Assembly (NCBI GenBank): GCA_036010965.1
Contig: DASCMO010000040.1
Location: forward strand, 1 to 40,850
From: GCA-2686265 sp036010965
Lineage (GTDB): Bacteria; Planctomycetota; UBA1135; GCA-002686595
Direction: 5' to 3'
DNA length: 40,850 nt
The position numbers were made by a program, and so were the translations under genes. Positions 1 through 7,588 of the stretch are shown piece by piece; positions within the stretch are counted from its first letter, which is position 1, and the number at the start of each line of letters is the position of its first letter. The notes under the pieces are model-generated. The model saw nothing but the letters and a program-made list of their open reading frames with translations. It was not told the DNA's origin and searched no databases.

Positions 1-2132
1 ACCGCGCCGACCTGCGCGAGCGCGGCGCGCGGATCCACCACTTCCTGGCGGACCACGCCCACCTCGTGCGCATGGACGAGGCGCTCGCGGCCGAGGTCGC
101 CGGCCTGGCCCACGTGCGCTGGGTCGGGCCCTACCATCCCGAGTACCGGCTCGAATCCTGGCTGCTCGAGCAACTCAGCGCCGACACCCTGGGCAGCCCC
201 GTGCGCTGCTTCGTCCAGGTCTTCGAGAAGGGCCCGGCCCAGAAGGCGCTCGTCGCCCGACGCATCCGAGAGCTGGGCGGAACGATCGAGGCCCAGATCC
301 CCGATGGCTACCGCCTCGAGGCCACCCTCGACGCGCAGCAGCTGGCCCAGGTCGCGGCCTTCGACGAGGTGCTCTTCATCGACCGCTGGTCCGCGCCCGA
401 GGTGGACCTCAACAACGTGCGGGCCGTGGGCGGCGCGAACCAGCTCGAGAACGCGACCGGCTTCTCGGGGGAAGGTGTCGCCGGCGAGTGCCTGGACTCC
501 GGCGTGCGGGAATCCCATGTGGCCTTCCAGTCCAACCCGATCCTGATCCACGGCAACGACAACTCGGACAACGACCATGGCACGAAGGTCACCGGCTGCG
601 TCTTCGGGGACGGGACCGGACAGACCTCGGCGCGCGGCCTGCTGCCCGACGGCCAGCCGATCTTCTCTTCCTTCCACAGCCTCGGGAACCGCTACCAGCA
701 CACGGCGCAGCTGCTGGCAGCACCCTACTTCGCGGTCTTCCAGACCAACAGCTGGGGCGGGAGCCTGACGACCAGCTACAACTCGACCTCGATGGAGATG
801 GACGACATCCTGTTCGACTTCGACATCACCATCACCCAGTCCCAGAGCAACACGGGCAACCAGCAATCGCGCCCCCAGGCCTGGGCCAAGAACATCATCG
901 CCTGCGGCGGCATCCGTCATCAGAACGACTCCAATCTGAACAACGACTCCTGGAGCGGCGCCGGCAGCATCGGTCCCGCGGCGGACGGCCGCGTCAAGCC
1001 CGACCTCAGCTTCTGGTACGAGAGCATCTGGACCACCGACAACGACTCCAACACCGACTACACCACGAGCTTCGGGGGCACGAGCGCCTCCACCCCCTGC
1101 GTGGCCGGACACGTCGGCCTCGTGCAGCAGATGTGGTCCGAGGGCGTCTTTGGAAACGACCCGCTGGGCAACACGGTCTTTGAGCGCCGCGCCAAGGCGA
1201 CCACCGTGCGAGCCCTGCTCGTCAACAGCGCCACGTCCTACAACTTCAACGGTACGGGGCACGACCTGACGCGCACCCACCAGGGCTGGGGACTGCCCGA
1301 CCTGGGGACCCTCCACGACCTGCGCGACAAGCTGTTCGTGGTCAACGAGGAGGACCTGCTCACCAACCTCCAGAGTCGTTCCTACGATCTCCAGGTCGAG
1401 CCCGGAGAGACGAGCCTGAAGGCGACCCTGGTCTACCTCGACCCGGCCGGGACGACCAGCTCCTCCCTGCACCGCATCAACGACCTCTCCTTACGGGTCA
1501 CCTCGCCGACCGGCCTCACCTACTGGGGGAACAACGGCCTGCTGTCTGGGAACTGGTCCACGAGCGGGGGCAACTCCAACACCGTGGACGTGATCGAGAA
1601 CGTGTTCATCCAGGGCCCCCTGGCCGGCGCCTGGACCGTCGAGGTGTTCGCGGACGAGGTCAACGCCGACAACCACGTCGAGACGGGCGCGCTGGACGTC
1701 GACTACGCCCTGGTCGTCAGCGGCGTACAGGCGGCCGCTCCCTGCGACGACCCCCAGCCCTACTGCACCGCCAAGACGACCTCCATGGGGCTTGAGCCGC
1801 AGATCACCTGGTCCGGCCAGCCCAGCGTCTCCCAGAACGCCTTCGCGGTCCATGTCCTCAACGCGATCCCCAACCAGGCCGCCCTGGCCTTCTACAGCGA
1901 CAACCAGAACAACCTGCCCTTCATGGGCGGGACCCTCTGCCTCGCGCCGCCCTTCTTGCGCACCTGGCCCGTCCAGACCGACCTCTTTGGAGACGGATCC
2001 TGGGCCCTGGACATAACCGGCCGCACGCCCGGAGCGACCCAGCACTACCAGATCTGGTTCCGGGATCCGGCCGACCCGACCGGGTTCGGCGTGGGCCTGA
2101 CCGCGGCCCTGGCCGTCACCTACTGCGAGTGA
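1..2132 (+). CDS. Secreted subtilisin-like (S8) serine protease, 5' end cut off by the window
   Basis: The reading frame is open from base 3, and the codons before the GTG at 66 continue a sensible protein, so the true start lies left of the window. The catalytic triad is visible: Asp in CLDSG (codon 495-497), His in DHGTKVTG (codon 576-578) and Ser in GTSASTP (codon 1083-1085). The oxyanion Asn is in SQSNTGN (codon 849-851). The N-terminal part resembles a propeptide region. After the peptidase domain comes a beta-rich P-domain/CUB-like stretch (about 1380-1730). The last 125 residues (from about 1758) form a domain ending in WFRDP that recurs in the two secreted proteins at 6264 and 7589. 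The protein is inferred to be exported and to degrade extracellular or surface protein. The protease call is very secure; the role of the C-terminal domain is unknown. Confidence 0.93.
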   Translation, partial: RADLRERGARIHHFLADHAHLVRMDEALAAEVAGLAHVRWVGPYHPEYRLESWLLEQLSADTLGSPVRCFVQVFEKGPAQKALVARRIRELGGTIEAQIPDGYRLEATLDAQQLAQVAAFDEVLFIDRWSAPEVDLNNVRAVGGANQLENATGFSGEGVAGECLDSGVRESHVAFQSNPILIHGNDNSDNDHGTKVTGCVFGDGTGQTSARGLLPDGQPIFSSFHSLGNRYQHTAQLLAAPYFAVFQTNSWGGSLTTSYNSTSMEMDDILFDFDITITQSQSNTGNQQSRPQAWAKNIIACGGIRHQNDSNLNNDSWSGAGSIGPAADGRVKPDLSFWYESIWTTDNDSNTDYTTSFGGTSASTPCVAGHVGLVQQMWSEGVFGNDPLGNTVFERRAKATTVRALLVNSATSYNFNGTGHDLTRTHQGWGLPDLGTLHDLRDKLFVVNEEDLLTNLQSRSYDLQVEPGETSLKATLVYLDPAGTTSSSLHRINDLSLRVTSPTGLTYWGNNGLLSGNWSTSGGNSNTVDVIENVFIQGPLAGAWTVEVFADEVNADNHVETGALDVDYALVVSGVQAAAPCDDPQPYCTAKTTSMGLEPQITWSGQPSVSQNAFAVHVLNAIPNQAALAFYSDNQNNLPFMGGTLCLAPPFLRTWPVQTDLFGDGSWALDITGRTPGATQHYQIWFRDPADPTGFGVGLTAALAVTYCE

Positions 2133-2134
2133 GG

Positions 2135-2149
2135 GCGCGCTCGGCGCGC
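2135..2149. terminator. GC-only hairpin between convergent genes
   Basis: GCGCGC, a three-base loop TCG, then GCGCGC lies in the 21-bp gap between the converging protease and aldolase genes. There is no T-tract on either strand, so it is at best a weak or factor-assisted bidirectional terminator. Confidence 0.25.
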
Positions 2150-2153
2150 GGGT

Positions 2154-2789
2154 TCAAGGCGCGGCAGCGACGGCCGCCAGGATCCGGCGGGCGCGAGCCT
2201 CGATCAGGTCGAAGCGGCCGGCCCCCACCTCCTCGGAGTCGAAGAGCGGCGCCACGAAGCCCAGGGCGTGGGCGCCTGCGGCCAGGTGGGCGGCGGCGTT
2301 GCCCGCATCGACACCGTGAGTGGGCACCAGGCGCAGGAAGGGCAGGGGCCCCAGGCAGGCGCGCACGAAGGCCGGGCCGTCCCCGGGCCCCGGGAAGAGC
2401 TTCTGCAGAGGAGCGCCGGCGCGGTGAGCGCGCAGCATCTCCGTCGGTGTGTGGGTTCCTGGCATGGCGGCCAGGTCCAGGGACCTGGCCTCCTCGATGA
2501 CCGCCTCGTCAACGACCGGCGAGACGACGAAGCGCGCTCCGGCCTCGGCCACAGCGCGCACCTGCTCGGGTTCGAGCACCGTCCCGGCCCCCACCAGGAG
2601 ATCCGGCCGCCGGGAGAACTCGCCGATTCGCTCCAGGGCGCCGGGGGTGGTGAGGGTGAACTCCACGACGCGAAAACCGGCCGACACGGCCGCTTCCATG
2701 GCCCCCGCCGCGGCCTCTTCGAAGGGCGTCCGAAGGATGGCAGAGGCGCGTGTGCGCCCCAGGATCTCGACCACTTGCGCTGCTGTCAC
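2154..2789 (-). CDS. eda: 2-keto-3-deoxy-6-phosphogluconate / 4-hydroxy-2-oxoglutarate aldolase family
   Basis: The 211-residue protein has the usual length of class I KDPG/KHG aldolases, cytosolic TIM-barrel enzymes that split KDPG into pyruvate and glyceraldehyde 3-phosphate. The Schiff-base lysine is K130 (LQKLFPG), the catalytic glutamate is E43 (VVEFTL), and the family motif GAGTVL is at 67-72. The R-T pair that follows the catalytic strand in E. coli Eda is T-T here (TLTTP), so substrate preference may differ, for example a KDPGal- or other keto-deoxy-acid-type substrate. The start is GTG at 2789, preceded by a GGAAG-like ribosome site. The gene is divergent from glpK, with a palindromic operator candidate in between. 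It could act downstream of the sugar-acid dehydratase at 11179. Confidence 0.88.
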   Translation of the reverse strand: MTAAQVVEILGRTRASAILRTPFEEAAAGAMEAAVSAGFRVVEFTLTTPGALERIGEFSRRPDLLVGAGTVLEPEQVRAVAEAGARFVVSPVVDEAVIEEARSLDLAAMPGTHTPTEMLRAHRAGAPLQKLFPGPGDGPAFVRACLGPLPFLRLVPTHGVDAGNAAAHLAAGAHALGFVAPLFDSEEVGAGRFDLIEARARRILAAVAAAP

Positions 2790-2803
2790 GGCTTCTTCCG
2801 ATG

Positions 2804-2813
2804 GTTGATCAAC
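2804..2813. promoter_or_regulatory. Perfect 10-bp palindrome, candidate operator
   Basis: GTTGATCAAC is a perfect inverted repeat in the 133-bp gap between the divergent aldolase and glycerol kinase genes. It sits just downstream of the predicted aldolase transcription start (about +4 to +13) and upstream of the GTG. Its size and symmetry resemble sites bound by GntR/FadR-type regulators of sugar-acid genes, but no regulator gene is visible nearby, so the factor is unknown. Confidence 0.45.
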
Positions 2814-2822
2814 ATGGTCGTG

Positions 2823-2852
2823 AGCCTAGCCCGGCGGCCGGGGCCCACACAA
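2823..2852 (-). promoter_or_regulatory. Predicted promoter of the aldolase gene
   Basis: On the minus strand TTGTGT (2852-2847) and TAGGCT (2828-2823) are separated by 18 bp. Transcription would start near 2817, giving a 28-nt leader that contains the palindrome and a GGAAG ribosome site. This is a pattern match only. Confidence 0.35.
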
Positions 2853-2886
2853 GGGCGCAAGAGGCCGAGGCTCTGCTCGGCGGCCC

Positions 2887-2916
2887 TTCCCCGGGCCACG
2901 CTCCGCGGGCTACCCT
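2887..2916 (+). promoter_or_regulatory. Predicted leaderless promoter of glpK
   Basis: TACCCT at 2911-2916 ends six bases before the ATG at 2923. With a standard -10 position the transcript would begin at the A of the start codon. A weak -35 (TTCCCC, 2887-2892) lies 18 bp upstream. No Shine-Dalgarno sequence precedes the gene, which agrees with leaderless initiation. Confidence 0.45.
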
Positions 2917-2922
2917 GCCCCG

Positions 2923-4428
2923 ATGAGCGCACTCATCGCCGCCATCGATCAGGGCACCACTTCCACCCGCTGCATCCTCTTCGACGCCAGCGGCGAGCCG
3001 GTCGCCCTCGCCCAGACCGAGCACGCGCAGCACACGCCCGCTCCCGGCCTGGTGGAGCACGACGCCGACGAGGTGCGGCGCAACACAGAGATCGTGGTGC
3101 GCGAGGCCCTCCAGGCCGCCGGTGCTCCCACCGTGGCCGCGGTAGGCATCACGAACCAGCGCGAGACCGTGGTGTTCTGGAACCGGCTCACCGGAGAGCC
3201 CTACGCCAACGCGATCGTCTGGCAGGACACGCGCACGCGCGAGCTGTGCGTGGAACTCGCGGGCGACGAGGGCCCGGACCGCTTTCGCCAACGGACAGGC
3301 CTGCCCCTCTCGACCTACTTCAGCGGACCGAAGATCACCTGGGCCCTGGAGCACGTCCCCGGGCTGCGAGACGAGGCAGCCGCGGGCCGCGCCCTGTGCG
3401 GAACGATGGACTCCTGGGTCATCTGGAACCTGACCGGCGGGCCGCGCGGCGGACGGCACGTGACCGACGTGACCAACGCCTCGCGCACCATGCTGATGGA
3501 CCTCGCAACCCTCGATTGGAGCGAAGAGCTCCTGCAGGCCTTCTCCGTCCCGCGCTCGATGCTGCCCGCGATCGTCTCCTCGAGCGACGCCACGGCCTTC
3601 GGGGCGACCCTTCCCGACGGCCCCTTCGGCGCGTCCATCCCGATCACGAGTGCCGTGGGCGATCAGCAGGCGGCGCTGATCGGTCAGGGCTGCTTCGCCC
3701 CCGGCGACGCGAAGAACACCTACGGAACCGGCTGCTTCTTGCTCTCGAACACGGGCGAACAGCCCGTGGCCTCCACCAGCGGCCTCTTGACCACCGTCGC
3801 GTACCGCCTGGGCGACGCGCCGGCGGTCTTTGCCCTCGAGGGCTCGGTGGCCATCGCCGGCGCCCTGATCCAGTGGCTGCGCGACAACCTGGGCTTCTTC
3901 GAGCACGCGAGCGAGGTCGAGGAGTTGGCAGGGAGCGTGGAGGACGCGGGCGGGGTCTTCGTGGTCCCGGCCTTCTCGGGTCTGTTCGCTCCCCACTGGC
4001 GCCCGGACGCGCGCGGCGTGATCGTCGGCCTGACGCGCTTCGTCGAACGCGCCCACATCGCGCGCGCGGCTCTCGAGGCCACCTGCTTCCAGACACGGGA
4101 GGTGCTGGCGGCCATGGAGCAGGACACCGGCATGGTCCTGGAGTGCCTCAAGGTCGATGGCGGGATGATCGCCAACGGGCTGCTGATGCAGATCCAGGCC
4201 GACCTGCTCGGGATTCCCGTCGTACGCCCCGCGGTGTGCGAGACCACCGCCGCCGGAGCCGCCTTCGCCGCGGGGATGGCGATCGGGTTCTTCCCGCCGC
4301 CGGAGGAACTCGCTCGCCTGTGGCGTGAGGAACGGCGCTGGGAGCCGAGCATTGCGCCCCGGGAGCGCCAGGAGCGCGCGCGTCAGTGGAGTCGTGCCGT
4401 CGAGCGCAGCCTGAATTGGGTCGAGTAG
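2923..4428 (+). CDS. glpK: Glycerol kinase
   Basis: The FGGY-family kinase phosphorylates glycerol to sn-glycerol 3-phosphate in the cytosol. Its 501 residues match the usual GlpK length. The N-terminal phosphate loop DQGTTSTR is at 9-16. The glycerol-contacting motifs NQRE and AIVWQDTRT follow, then the catalytic aspartate motif GDQQAALIGQ, and the C-terminal half has GTGCFLL and PAFSGLFAPHW. The start is fixed by the -10-like hexamer immediately upstream. The gene is divergent from the aldolase and convergent with the dehydratase at 4438 (9-bp gap). No glycerol facilitator or glycerol-3-phosphate dehydrogenase lies beside it. The phosphodiesterase at 32864 could supply glycerol phosphates but is far away. 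The family call is very secure. Confidence 0.95.
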   Translation: MSALIAAIDQGTTSTRCILFDASGEPVALAQTEHAQHTPAPGLVEHDADEVRRNTEIVVREALQAAGAPTVAAVGITNQRETVVFWNRLTGEPYANAIVWQDTRTRELCVELAGDEGPDRFRQRTGLPLSTYFSGPKITWALEHVPGLRDEAAAGRALCGTMDSWVIWNLTGGPRGGRHVTDVTNASRTMLMDLATLDWSEELLQAFSVPRSMLPAIVSSSDATAFGATLPDGPFGASIPITSAVGDQQAALIGQGCFAPGDAKNTYGTGCFLLSNTGEQPVASTSGLLTTVAYRLGDAPAVFALEGSVAIAGALIQWLRDNLGFFEHASEVEELAGSVEDAGGVFVVPAFSGLFAPHWRPDARGVIVGLTRFVERAHIARAALEATCFQTREVLAAMEQDTGMVLECLKVDGGMIANGLLMQIQADLLGIPVVRPAVCETTAAGAAFAAGMAIGFFPPPEELARLWREERRWEPSIAPRERQERARQWSRAVERSLNWVE

Positions 4429-4437
4429 GCGCGCGCC

Positions 4438-5370
4438 TCAGCCCGCGGACGCACGCCAGGCGGTCAGTCGCTCCAGATCGACCCCCGCGCCCCCGCAGAC
4501 CACCACCAGAACCGGATCGCGCTCCTCCAGGGCCGGCGCCCGTTCGTAGACCGCAGCCAGGGCAGCGCCGCAGGCCGGCTCGACCAGCACGCGGTGGTCG
4601 CGTGCGAAGCGCACGCAGGCGTCGATCGCCGCCTCGTCACTGACGACCCAGGAACGGACAGGATGGCGCTCGGCCCAGGCCAGGGCCTCGGCGGCGACCG
4701 TTCGAGCCCCGAGGCTGGTGGCCAACGAGGTGATGCCGTCCAGGCTCACCAGCGCGCCAGCCGCCAGAGAAGCGGCAAAGGAGGCCGCCCCATCGGTCTC
4801 CACGGCCACGACCTCCACGTCGCTCCAGCCCACCGCGTGCAAGCCTTCGATCACTCCACACAGCAGGCCCCCACCCCCCACGGCCACAACCACGCTCTGG
4901 GGTCGCCGACCCGCGGCGGCGACCTCCCGAACCAGGCCGGCGTGCCCCGTCCAGAGCAGGGGATCGTCGAAGGGATGCACGTAGACCGTCCCTTCCTGGT
5001 CAGCCAGCTCCAGGGCTCGCAGGTGCGCGTCGTCCCATACCGCACCGTGTTCGAGCACCTCGCCTCCCTCGTTGCGGATGCGCTCACGCATGGCCTCGGG
5101 CGTCGTGTGCGGAACGACCACGAGCGCGTCGAGGCCCAGAAGCCGCGACGCATAGGCGACGGCCAGGCCAGCGTTCCCCCCGGACGAGCACACGACGCGC
5201 CGCGCGCCTCCATCCCGCGCCGCCCGGCAGGCGGCGCCGTGTCCGCGCAACTTGAAGGACCCCGTCGGCTGAAAAGCCTCCATCTTCAGCAACACCTCGG
5301 TCCCCAAGGCGCGACTCAAGGGCGCCGACTCCCAGAGCGGGGTCTCGATGTGCAGATCGCCCACGCTCAC
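4438..5370 (-). CDS. PLP-dependent L-serine/L-threonine ammonia-lyase
   Basis: The 310-residue protein closely resembles the eukaryotic-type serine dehydratase (SDH/SDS) along its whole length. It is predicted to deaminate L-serine or L-threonine to pyruvate or 2-oxobutyrate. The PLP lysine is K40 in GSFKLRG, the phosphate-binding loops are SSGGNAG and GGGGLLCG, and the C-terminal motif VEPACGAALAAVY is intact. The chosen start is GTG at 5370, whose bases overlap the TGA of the upstream DUF2270 gene (GTGA), implying translational coupling. A longer open frame to 5511 only reads through that gene and is not protein-like. No ACT regulatory domain is present, so it is not the biosynthetic IlvA type. 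Confidence 0.87.
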   Translation of the reverse strand: MSVGDLHIETPLWESAPLSRALGTEVLLKMEAFQPTGSFKLRGHGAACRAARDGGARRVVCSSGGNAGLAVAYASRLLGLDALVVVPHTTPEAMRERIRNEGGEVLEHGAVWDDAHLRALELADQEGTVYVHPFDDPLLWTGHAGLVREVAAAGRRPQSVVVAVGGGGLLCGVIEGLHAVGWSDVEVVAVETDGAASFAASLAAGALVSLDGITSLATSLGARTVAAEALAWAERHPVRSWVVSDEAAIDACVRFARDHRVLVEPACGAALAAVYERAPALEERDPVLVVVCGGAGVDLERLTAWRASAG

Positions 5371-6101
5371 ATGTCGAAGCCCGTCGGACCCTCGTCCTGC
5401 CCGGGTTCGAAATTCCACTGCTCGAGGTCGTAGGTCGTCGCGCGCCGAACGAACAGCACGAGCCCCAAGGCACTCCCGAGGAGGCCACCCACCAGCGCCA
5501 GGGGCAACCACCAGGGGAAAAGCTGGGAGCCGCCAAGGTTCTCCCGCACCCCCTCCCAGGACTCCGCCATGACCGGGTGGGTAATGACCTTCACTCCCCA
5601 GGCCACGGAGATCACCAGATAGATGGCCCAGTAGTTCCGCACCAGGCGCGAGCGCAGCGCGCCCAGGGTGCTGAGCTTGAAGCGCGGCCGAAACAGGTCA
5701 TCGGCCACCAGGCTCCCCCACTCACACTCCGGGCTCACCGGGTCACGGCGCAGGATCGGGCCGTAGAAGTTATCCTCGATCATGCGCACCCGGGCCCGCC
5801 AGACATCTGCGTAGCGAAAGCGCCGCGCCTCGAAGAGCAGGAAGACAGAGACTACGGCCATGCCGCCGAGCAGGATCCAGTGCGAGTGCCGACCCTCGCC
5901 GAAGGAAAAGGTCAGCAGGCCAGCCGTGGTCAGCACGGCCCAGTTGGTCGTGTTGTCGAGACGCAGACGCCAGGCGTTGGCTCGGTAGAGCTCCCCTCGG
6001 TAGAGGTGCACGATGGCCGCGATGTACTCCTGGCGGCTGAGGGGCGTGCTCTCGTAGTCGACCCCCAGAGGCTGTTCCTCGTCTAGCAGTTCCGCGCTCA
6101 C
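5367..6101 (-). CDS. DUF2270 family integral membrane protein
   Basis: The roughly 244-residue protein carries the conserved N-terminal block YIAAIVHLYRGELYRANAWR, typical of the predicted integral membrane family DUF2270. Two hydrophobic hairpins follow: two helices around residues 55-95 and two more in the C-terminal half (AIYLVISVAWGVKV and LALVGGLLGSALGLVLFV). Function is unknown. The start is probably GTG at 6101. An in-frame extension to 6179 is possible but is Cys/Pro-rich and unlike the family. The stop codon overlaps the start of the serine dehydratase, so the two are cotranslated, an unusual partnership. No signal peptide or catalytic motif is seen. Confidence 0.75.
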   Translation of the reverse strand: MSAELLDEEQPLGVDYESTPLSRQEYIAAIVHLYRGELYRANAWRLRLDNTTNWAVLTTAGLLTFSFGEGRHSHWILLGGMAVVSVFLLFEARRFRYADVWRARVRMIEDNFYGPILRRDPVSPECEWGSLVADDLFRPRFKLSTLGALRSRLVRNYWAIYLVISVAWGVKVITHPVMAESWEGVRENLGGSQLFPWWLPLALVGGLLGSALGLVLFVRRATTYDLEQWNFEPGQDEGPTGFDM

Positions 6102-6180
6102 GACAGGTGCATTCGTACCTTTTTGCGGCGCACCGGGGCAAGGCTGGGGGCACTGAAGTTGCTCGGCCGAGGAGCACACC

Positions 6181-6242
6181 CTGCGCTCAGGAGAGCGCAG
6201 AACGAGAAGAACGCACCGGGCAGCAAAGCCGCCCGGCGCGTT
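6181..6242 (-). terminator. Tandem hairpins, intrinsic terminator of the lectin-like gene
   Basis: Downstream of the stop at 6264 (minus strand) lies a 12-bp stem with one mismatch (6210-6221 with 6231-6242), followed by the T-rich run CTTCTCGTTCT. A second perfect 8-bp hairpin, CTGCGCTC with GAGCGCAG around a four-base loop, follows at 6181-6200. The first hairpin with its pyrimidine tail fits rho-independent termination. Confidence 0.65.
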
Positions 6243-6263
6243 CGATTCAACGAAAAGCGACGA

Positions 6264-7415
6264 TCAGTTGAAGGTGATCGTGTGCCCGTTGGTCAGGTTG
6301 AAACCATTCCCGCAAGGGCTTCCGCTCGGGTCGCGGTACCAGCTCTGGAAGTGCTTCGTGTCGCCTGCGGCCCAGTTCTCGTTGGGCAGGGGCGAGGTCC
6401 ACGAGGCGCTGCCGCTGGAGTCAGGACCCTGCACGCCGTGGCGCTGGACACCCTGACCGGCGCAGCGCAGGCCGTCGCCGAAGGTGATGCCAAGGCCGCC
6501 GTTGATGGCGTTGCCGCCGCTGAACAGCAGGGCGGGCTGGCCGGGGATCAGGTTGGTAGCGTTGTAGCTCTGGCTACCACCGGCGTTGGAGTCGCCGGTC
6601 GCAGCGAGACCACCGCCGCTGCCGCCACTGTTGCCGCAGCCTTCGCCAGCGCCGCCGTTGTTGCCGCAGGGGCAGCCGGTGCCGGTGCCGTCACCGAAGC
6701 AAAAGGAGGTGCCGACGTCCTGGGGACCAGCGGGGTCGATGTTGAAGTCATCGAAGTAGACCGGCGACGTGTTGGGAAAGCCGGGGCCGTCCGGGTACAG
6801 GTCGAGGGCGTCCACGTGCAGCGTCGCGTAGGCGTCCGTGCCGAACACGCCCATGCTGGGCGGGTAGCTGGCCAGGAAGCTGCCGTCGTAGTAGATGTCG
6901 ACGTTGTCGCCGTCGAGATCGAAGTCACACCGGACCTCAGCCCAGTTACCGAAGTTGATCGGCGCGGTGACGGTTCCGCTCGTGCCGCAGTCGCACTCCA
7001 CGATCCCGGAGTCCATGTTGAAACCGACCTGCACCGACCACTCGTAAGGACCGAAGTCGTTGTAGTCGTTCAAGACAATAAAGTACGTCTTGCCGACGGA
7101 ACCCGTGGGGCACAGCATCATCTGGCTGACGCTGAAGCCGCCACTGTCCATCTGGACCGGGGGAAGCAGGTCGTAGTCGCAGATGGTGTCCGCACCGACG
7201 GCCACTTCCGCCGACTGAGCGCCGCCATTGGCCTGAGTGTTGACCACGTTGCTGAAGAGGGTGTTATTGGAGTCCCAACCCTTCCAGCGGTCCTGGCCGT
7301 CAAGTTGTCCGAGCGGATACGACTCCATGTCGTCGCTCCAGACCTGCGCCTGCGCGGCGCTGGCCATCACGGCGACGGCGCCGGCAGCCAAGGTGATTTT
7401 TCTGAGGTGCCACAT
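6264..7415 (-). CDS. Secreted concanavalin/LamG-like jelly-roll protein with WYRDP C-terminal domain
   Basis: The start is ATG at 7415, with an AGGAG ribosome site 10 bases upstream; the open frame to 7481 is leader sequence. Residues 1-23 are a Sec signal peptide ending AAQA. Residues 25-215 form a beta-rich domain beginning DDMESYPLGQL and containing FDLDGDNVDIYYDG, typical of lectin-like jelly rolls in secreted planctomycete proteins. A Gly/Cys-rich linker (CPCGNNGGAGEGCGNSGG) leads to the C-terminal domain with GDGLRCAG and SWYRDP. That domain also ends the protease at the left edge and the sulfatase just upstream. No catalytic site is recognised. The protein is probably a carbohydrate-binding or structural surface protein; its exact role is unknown. 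Confidence 0.8.
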   Translation of the reverse strand: MWHLRKITLAAGAVAVMASAAQAQVWSDDMESYPLGQLDGQDRWKGWDSNNTLFSNVVNTQANGGAQSAEVAVGADTICDYDLLPPVQMDSGGFSVSQMMLCPTGSVGKTYFIVLNDYNDFGPYEWSVQVGFNMDSGIVECDCGTSGTVTAPINFGNWAEVRCDFDLDGDNVDIYYDGSFLASYPPSMGVFGTDAYATLHVDALDLYPDGPGFPNTSPVYFDDFNIDPAGPQDVGTSFCFGDGTGTGCPCGNNGGAGEGCGNSGGSGGGLAATGDSNAGGSQSYNATNLIPGQPALLFSGGNAINGGLGITFGDGLRCAGQGVQRHGVQGPDSSGSASWTSPLPNENWAAGDTKHFQSWYRDPSGSPCGNGFNLTNGHTITFN

Positions 7416-7460
7416 CTTCGTTGAATCTCCTAAAAAGAATGAGAGATGTACTTGGGGAGA

Positions 7461-7479
7461 GCCCCTAGACAGCAGGGGC
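7461..7479 (-). promoter_or_regulatory. Hairpin in the 5' leader of the lectin-like gene
   Basis: GCCCCT and AGGGGC are inverted around a seven-base loop, 46-64 bases upstream of the ATG at 7415. It could be an mRNA-stabilising leader stem. No known riboswitch was recognised. The rest of 7416-7588 shows only the ribosome site. Confidence 0.25.
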
Positions 7480-7588
7480 AAAGTAAGACTTTATCGTACC
7501 CCGACCTGGCAAATGGTGCCACCCGTGCCCCAACCATCCCTGAAATGACGTACAAGGCAGTGCCTGCACGGATTCCGGACCAGGTTCG

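Noticed and set aside
2268..4328. Long open frame of 686 codons overlapping the aldolase and glycerol kinase genes
   Set aside because: It crosses both real genes in the wrong frame and is Arg/Gly/Pro-rich, as expected from GC-rich shadow frames. The aldolase and GlpK motifs are unmistakable.
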